A program made the translations under genes and the position numbers. Of a DNA stretch of 14,805 nucleotides, positions 13,710-14,805 are shown in pieces. Source of the stretch: an uncultured Oribacterium sp. (lineage in GTDB: Bacteria; Bacillota; Clostridia; Lachnospirales; Lachnospiraceae). Below the pieces are notes generated by a model. The model ran no database searches and was not told the origin of the DNA. It worked only from the letters and a program-made list of their open reading frames with translations. How positions within the stretch are numbered: the stretch's first letter is position 1; every line of letters begins with the position of its first letter. The stretch spans positions 1 to 14,805 of the forward strand of contig CAKQWR010000031.1 in the NCBI GenBank assembly GCA_934279105.1, in the 5' to 3' direction.

Positions 13710-13721
13710 AATATCGATATT
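13710..13721. promoter_or_regulatory. Perfect 12-bp palindrome between divergent promoters
   Basis: AATATCGATATT lies 10 bases upstream of the lrgAB -35 and overlaps the first two bases of the DUF554 -35 (13720-13725). A regulator bound here could act on both genes. It is AT-rich, so chance cannot be excluded. Confidence 0.45.
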
Positions 13722-13748
13722 GAATATTTCAGGGCGCCTCGGTATAAT
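13720..13748 (+). promoter_or_regulatory. DUF554 gene promoter
   Basis: TTGAAT (13720-13725), spacer 17, then a perfect TATAAT (13743-13748). Transcription should start near 13755, leaving a leader of about 140 bases. Confidence 0.75.
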
Positions 13749-13781
13749 CCATTCGTATCACTCGCAATTCATCTGCGTAAA

Positions 13782-13880
13782 ATCGTTCATGAGAAAATCA
13801 AAAAACCGTAAAATTTATAAATGAACGATGTAGATTTTCGCTAGGATGGGTGTCACTCCGGTGGCATCCATCATGTTTTT
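13782..13880 (+). promoter_or_regulatory. Structured leader of the DUF554 gene
   Basis: ATCGTTCAT (13782-13790) and ATGAACGAT (13821-13829) are a perfect 9-bp inverted repeat around 30 A-rich bases. After a short gap comes a second hairpin, GGATG and CATCC arms with an inner CAC/GTG stem (about 13844-13869), followed by ATCATG and five T (13876-13880) just before the ribosome site. The arrangement recalls an attenuator or riboswitch, but I do not recognise a known class. Confidence 0.4.
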
Positions 13881-13895
13881 ATAGGGGGGAAAGGT

Positions 13896-14624
13896 ATGCC
13901 TACAGGAATTATCATTAACGTACTGTCTGTCGCCATCGGCGGACTGATCGGCACCGTAGCCGGCCACAAGCTACGCCTGGATTTCAAAGAGAATCTGAAC
14001 ATGATCTTCGGTGTCTGTGCCATGGCGATGGGGATCGGCAGCATTGTCCTCATGGAAAATATGCCGGCGGTCATCTTCTCGGTCGTCGTCGGCACCGCCA
14101 TCGGCCTCGCGATTCATTTCGGTGACCGCATCGCGAAGGGCTGCGCCATGATGGAGAGTATCGTGTCGAAAATCGTACCGAAGAAGGAATCTGCGATTTC
14201 GGAAGAGGAGTTCCGTGCGACACTCATCACGATCATCGTGCTCTTCTGTGCGAGCGGTACCGGCATCTACGGTTCCATCGTCTCCGGCATGACCGGCGAT
14301 CAGACGATTCTCATCGCGAAGTCTGTCCTCGATATTTTTACGGCGATGATCTTCGCCTGTCTGCTCGGTCCAGTGGTGTCCTTCATCGCGATTCCGCAGT
14401 TTGTGATCTTCATGCTGCTCTATCTTCTCGCGGGTGTCATTTATCCGCTGACGACGCCGACGATGATCAACGATTTCAAGGCCTGCGGTGGTATCCTGCT
14501 GCTCGCGACCGGTTTCCGTATGATCAAGGTGAAGATGTTCCCGACGGCGGATATGATCCCGGCGATGGTGCTTGTAATGCCGATCAGCTGGCTCTGGGTG
14601 CATGTTCTGATGCCGCTTCTCTGA
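13896..14624 (+). CDS. DUF554 membrane protein (YqgA/YdfK family)
   Basis: 242 residues with about seven hydrophobic segments, the normal length for DUF554. The characteristic beginning, PTGIIINVLSVAIGGLIGTVAGHKL, is followed by MIFGVCAMAMGIGSIVLM and, in the second half, TLITIIVLFCASGTGIYGSIVSGMTGD and a glycine-rich CGGILLLATGFRMI. The family is widespread and thought to be transport-related, but no substrate is established. The start is supported by a GGGGGG ribosome site at 13884-13889. It has its own promoter, a structured leader, and a palindrome shared with the divergent lrgAB operon, so common control with lrgAB is possible. No clear terminator was seen after its stop. Confidence 0.92.
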   Translation: MPTGIIINVLSVAIGGLIGTVAGHKLRLDFKENLNMIFGVCAMAMGIGSIVLMENMPAVIFSVVVGTAIGLAIHFGDRIAKGCAMMESIVSKIVPKKESAISEEEFRATLITIIVLFCASGTGIYGSIVSGMTGDQTILIAKSVLDIFTAMIFACLLGPVVSFIAIPQFVIFMLLYLLAGVIYPLTTPTMINDFKACGGILLLATGFRMIKVKMFPTADMIPAMVLVMPISWLWVHVLMPLL

Positions 14625-14686
14625 TGACTGGTATCGGAATCATAACCTGAGCGCATAAACGTACAGGAATATGTGCATTTCCACTA

Positions 14687-14714
14687 TTGTGCTTTGCAAA
14701 AAATTCATTATACT
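14687..14714 (+). promoter_or_regulatory. Probable purC promoter
   Basis: TATACT (14709-14714) is preceded at 16 bases by TTGTGC (14687-14692, only 3 of 6). The -10 is good and the -35 poor. No purine-operator dyad was recognised in 14625-14766. Confidence 0.4.
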
Positions 14715-14766
14715 AAAATGCGGTGGTTATTGATTTACTACATTCAATTTCATATGGAGGGTAAAG

Positions 14767-14805
14767 ATGACAGATTTTAAGCCAGTGAAGGAAGGCAAGG
14801 TTCGT
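14767..14805 (+). CDS. purC: Start of phosphoribosylaminoimidazole-succinocarboxamide synthase (truncated by window edge)
   Basis: Only the first 13 codons are present, reading MTDFKPVKEGKVR. The PxKEGKVR run is characteristic of the N-terminus of clostridial PurC (SAICAR synthase), which joins aspartate to CAIR in purine synthesis, using ATP in the cytoplasm. The ribosome site GGAGG at 14756-14760, six bases from the ATG, is strong. Identification rests on this short stretch only and needs the sequence beyond the window. Confidence 0.65.
   Translation, partial: MTDFKPVKEGKVR

Noticed and set aside
13971..14603. Minus-strand frame of 210 codons opposite DUF554
   Set aside because: The translation is an unnatural mix of H, D, R and E, and the + strand is a clear DUF554 protein.

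Overview
The window looks like a chromosomal segment of a Gram-positive clostridial Firmicute, most likely Lachnospiraceae. The reasons are strong GGAGG ribosome sites, U-tailed hairpin terminators, YesM/YesN-type sensing with a membrane-anchored sugar-binding protein, a CcpA-type cre site, LrgAB and a DUF624 (YesL-like) protein. Base composition is moderate. No tRNA, rRNA, insertion sequence, transposase, integrase or CRISPR array was seen. The species cannot be fixed from the sequence alone.

Region 1 (1-6134) is a sugar-sensing block on the + strand. It holds the last 27 codons of an unidentified gene, a YesN-like AraC-type response regulator, a strong terminator, a YesM-like histidine kinase, a membrane-anchored periplasmic-binding-protein homologue whose start overlaps the kinase stop, and a lipoprotein closely resembling the galactose/glucose-binding protein MglB. 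This matches the three-component sensor layout (anchored binding protein, kinase, AraC-type regulator) known from clostridial xylose sensing. The MglB-like lipoprotein stands without its ABC ATPase or permease, because a bidirectional terminator closes the block.

Region 2 (6135-9830) holds a minus-strand gene of unknown function, divergently placed against a BCCT-family transporter with a near-consensus promoter, then a 265-base imperfect palindrome filling most of a 412-base gap, then a DUF624 membrane protein with its own promoter and terminator.

Region 3 (9830-12273) has a 390-base gene-free stretch with a possible array of 11-bp-spaced direct repeats ahead of a HAD-family phosphatase. 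It continues with a PfkB-family kinase, probably 2-keto-3-deoxygluconate kinase, whose promoter is followed at about +3 by a perfect cre match, so catabolite repression is expected.

Region 4 (12274-14805) has an lrgA-lrgB pair on the minus strand, divergent from a DUF554 membrane protein. The two face-away promoters flank a perfect 12-bp palindrome. The DUF554 gene has a structured leader of about 140 bases. The window ends in the first 13 codons of a likely purC.

Overall theme: carbohydrate sensing and catabolism (sugar sensor, MglB-like receptor, KDG kinase, possibly pyruvate handling by LrgAB) mixed with solute transport. The most unusual feature is the giant hairpin at 8547-8811. No wholly new multi-gene system is clearly demonstrated.
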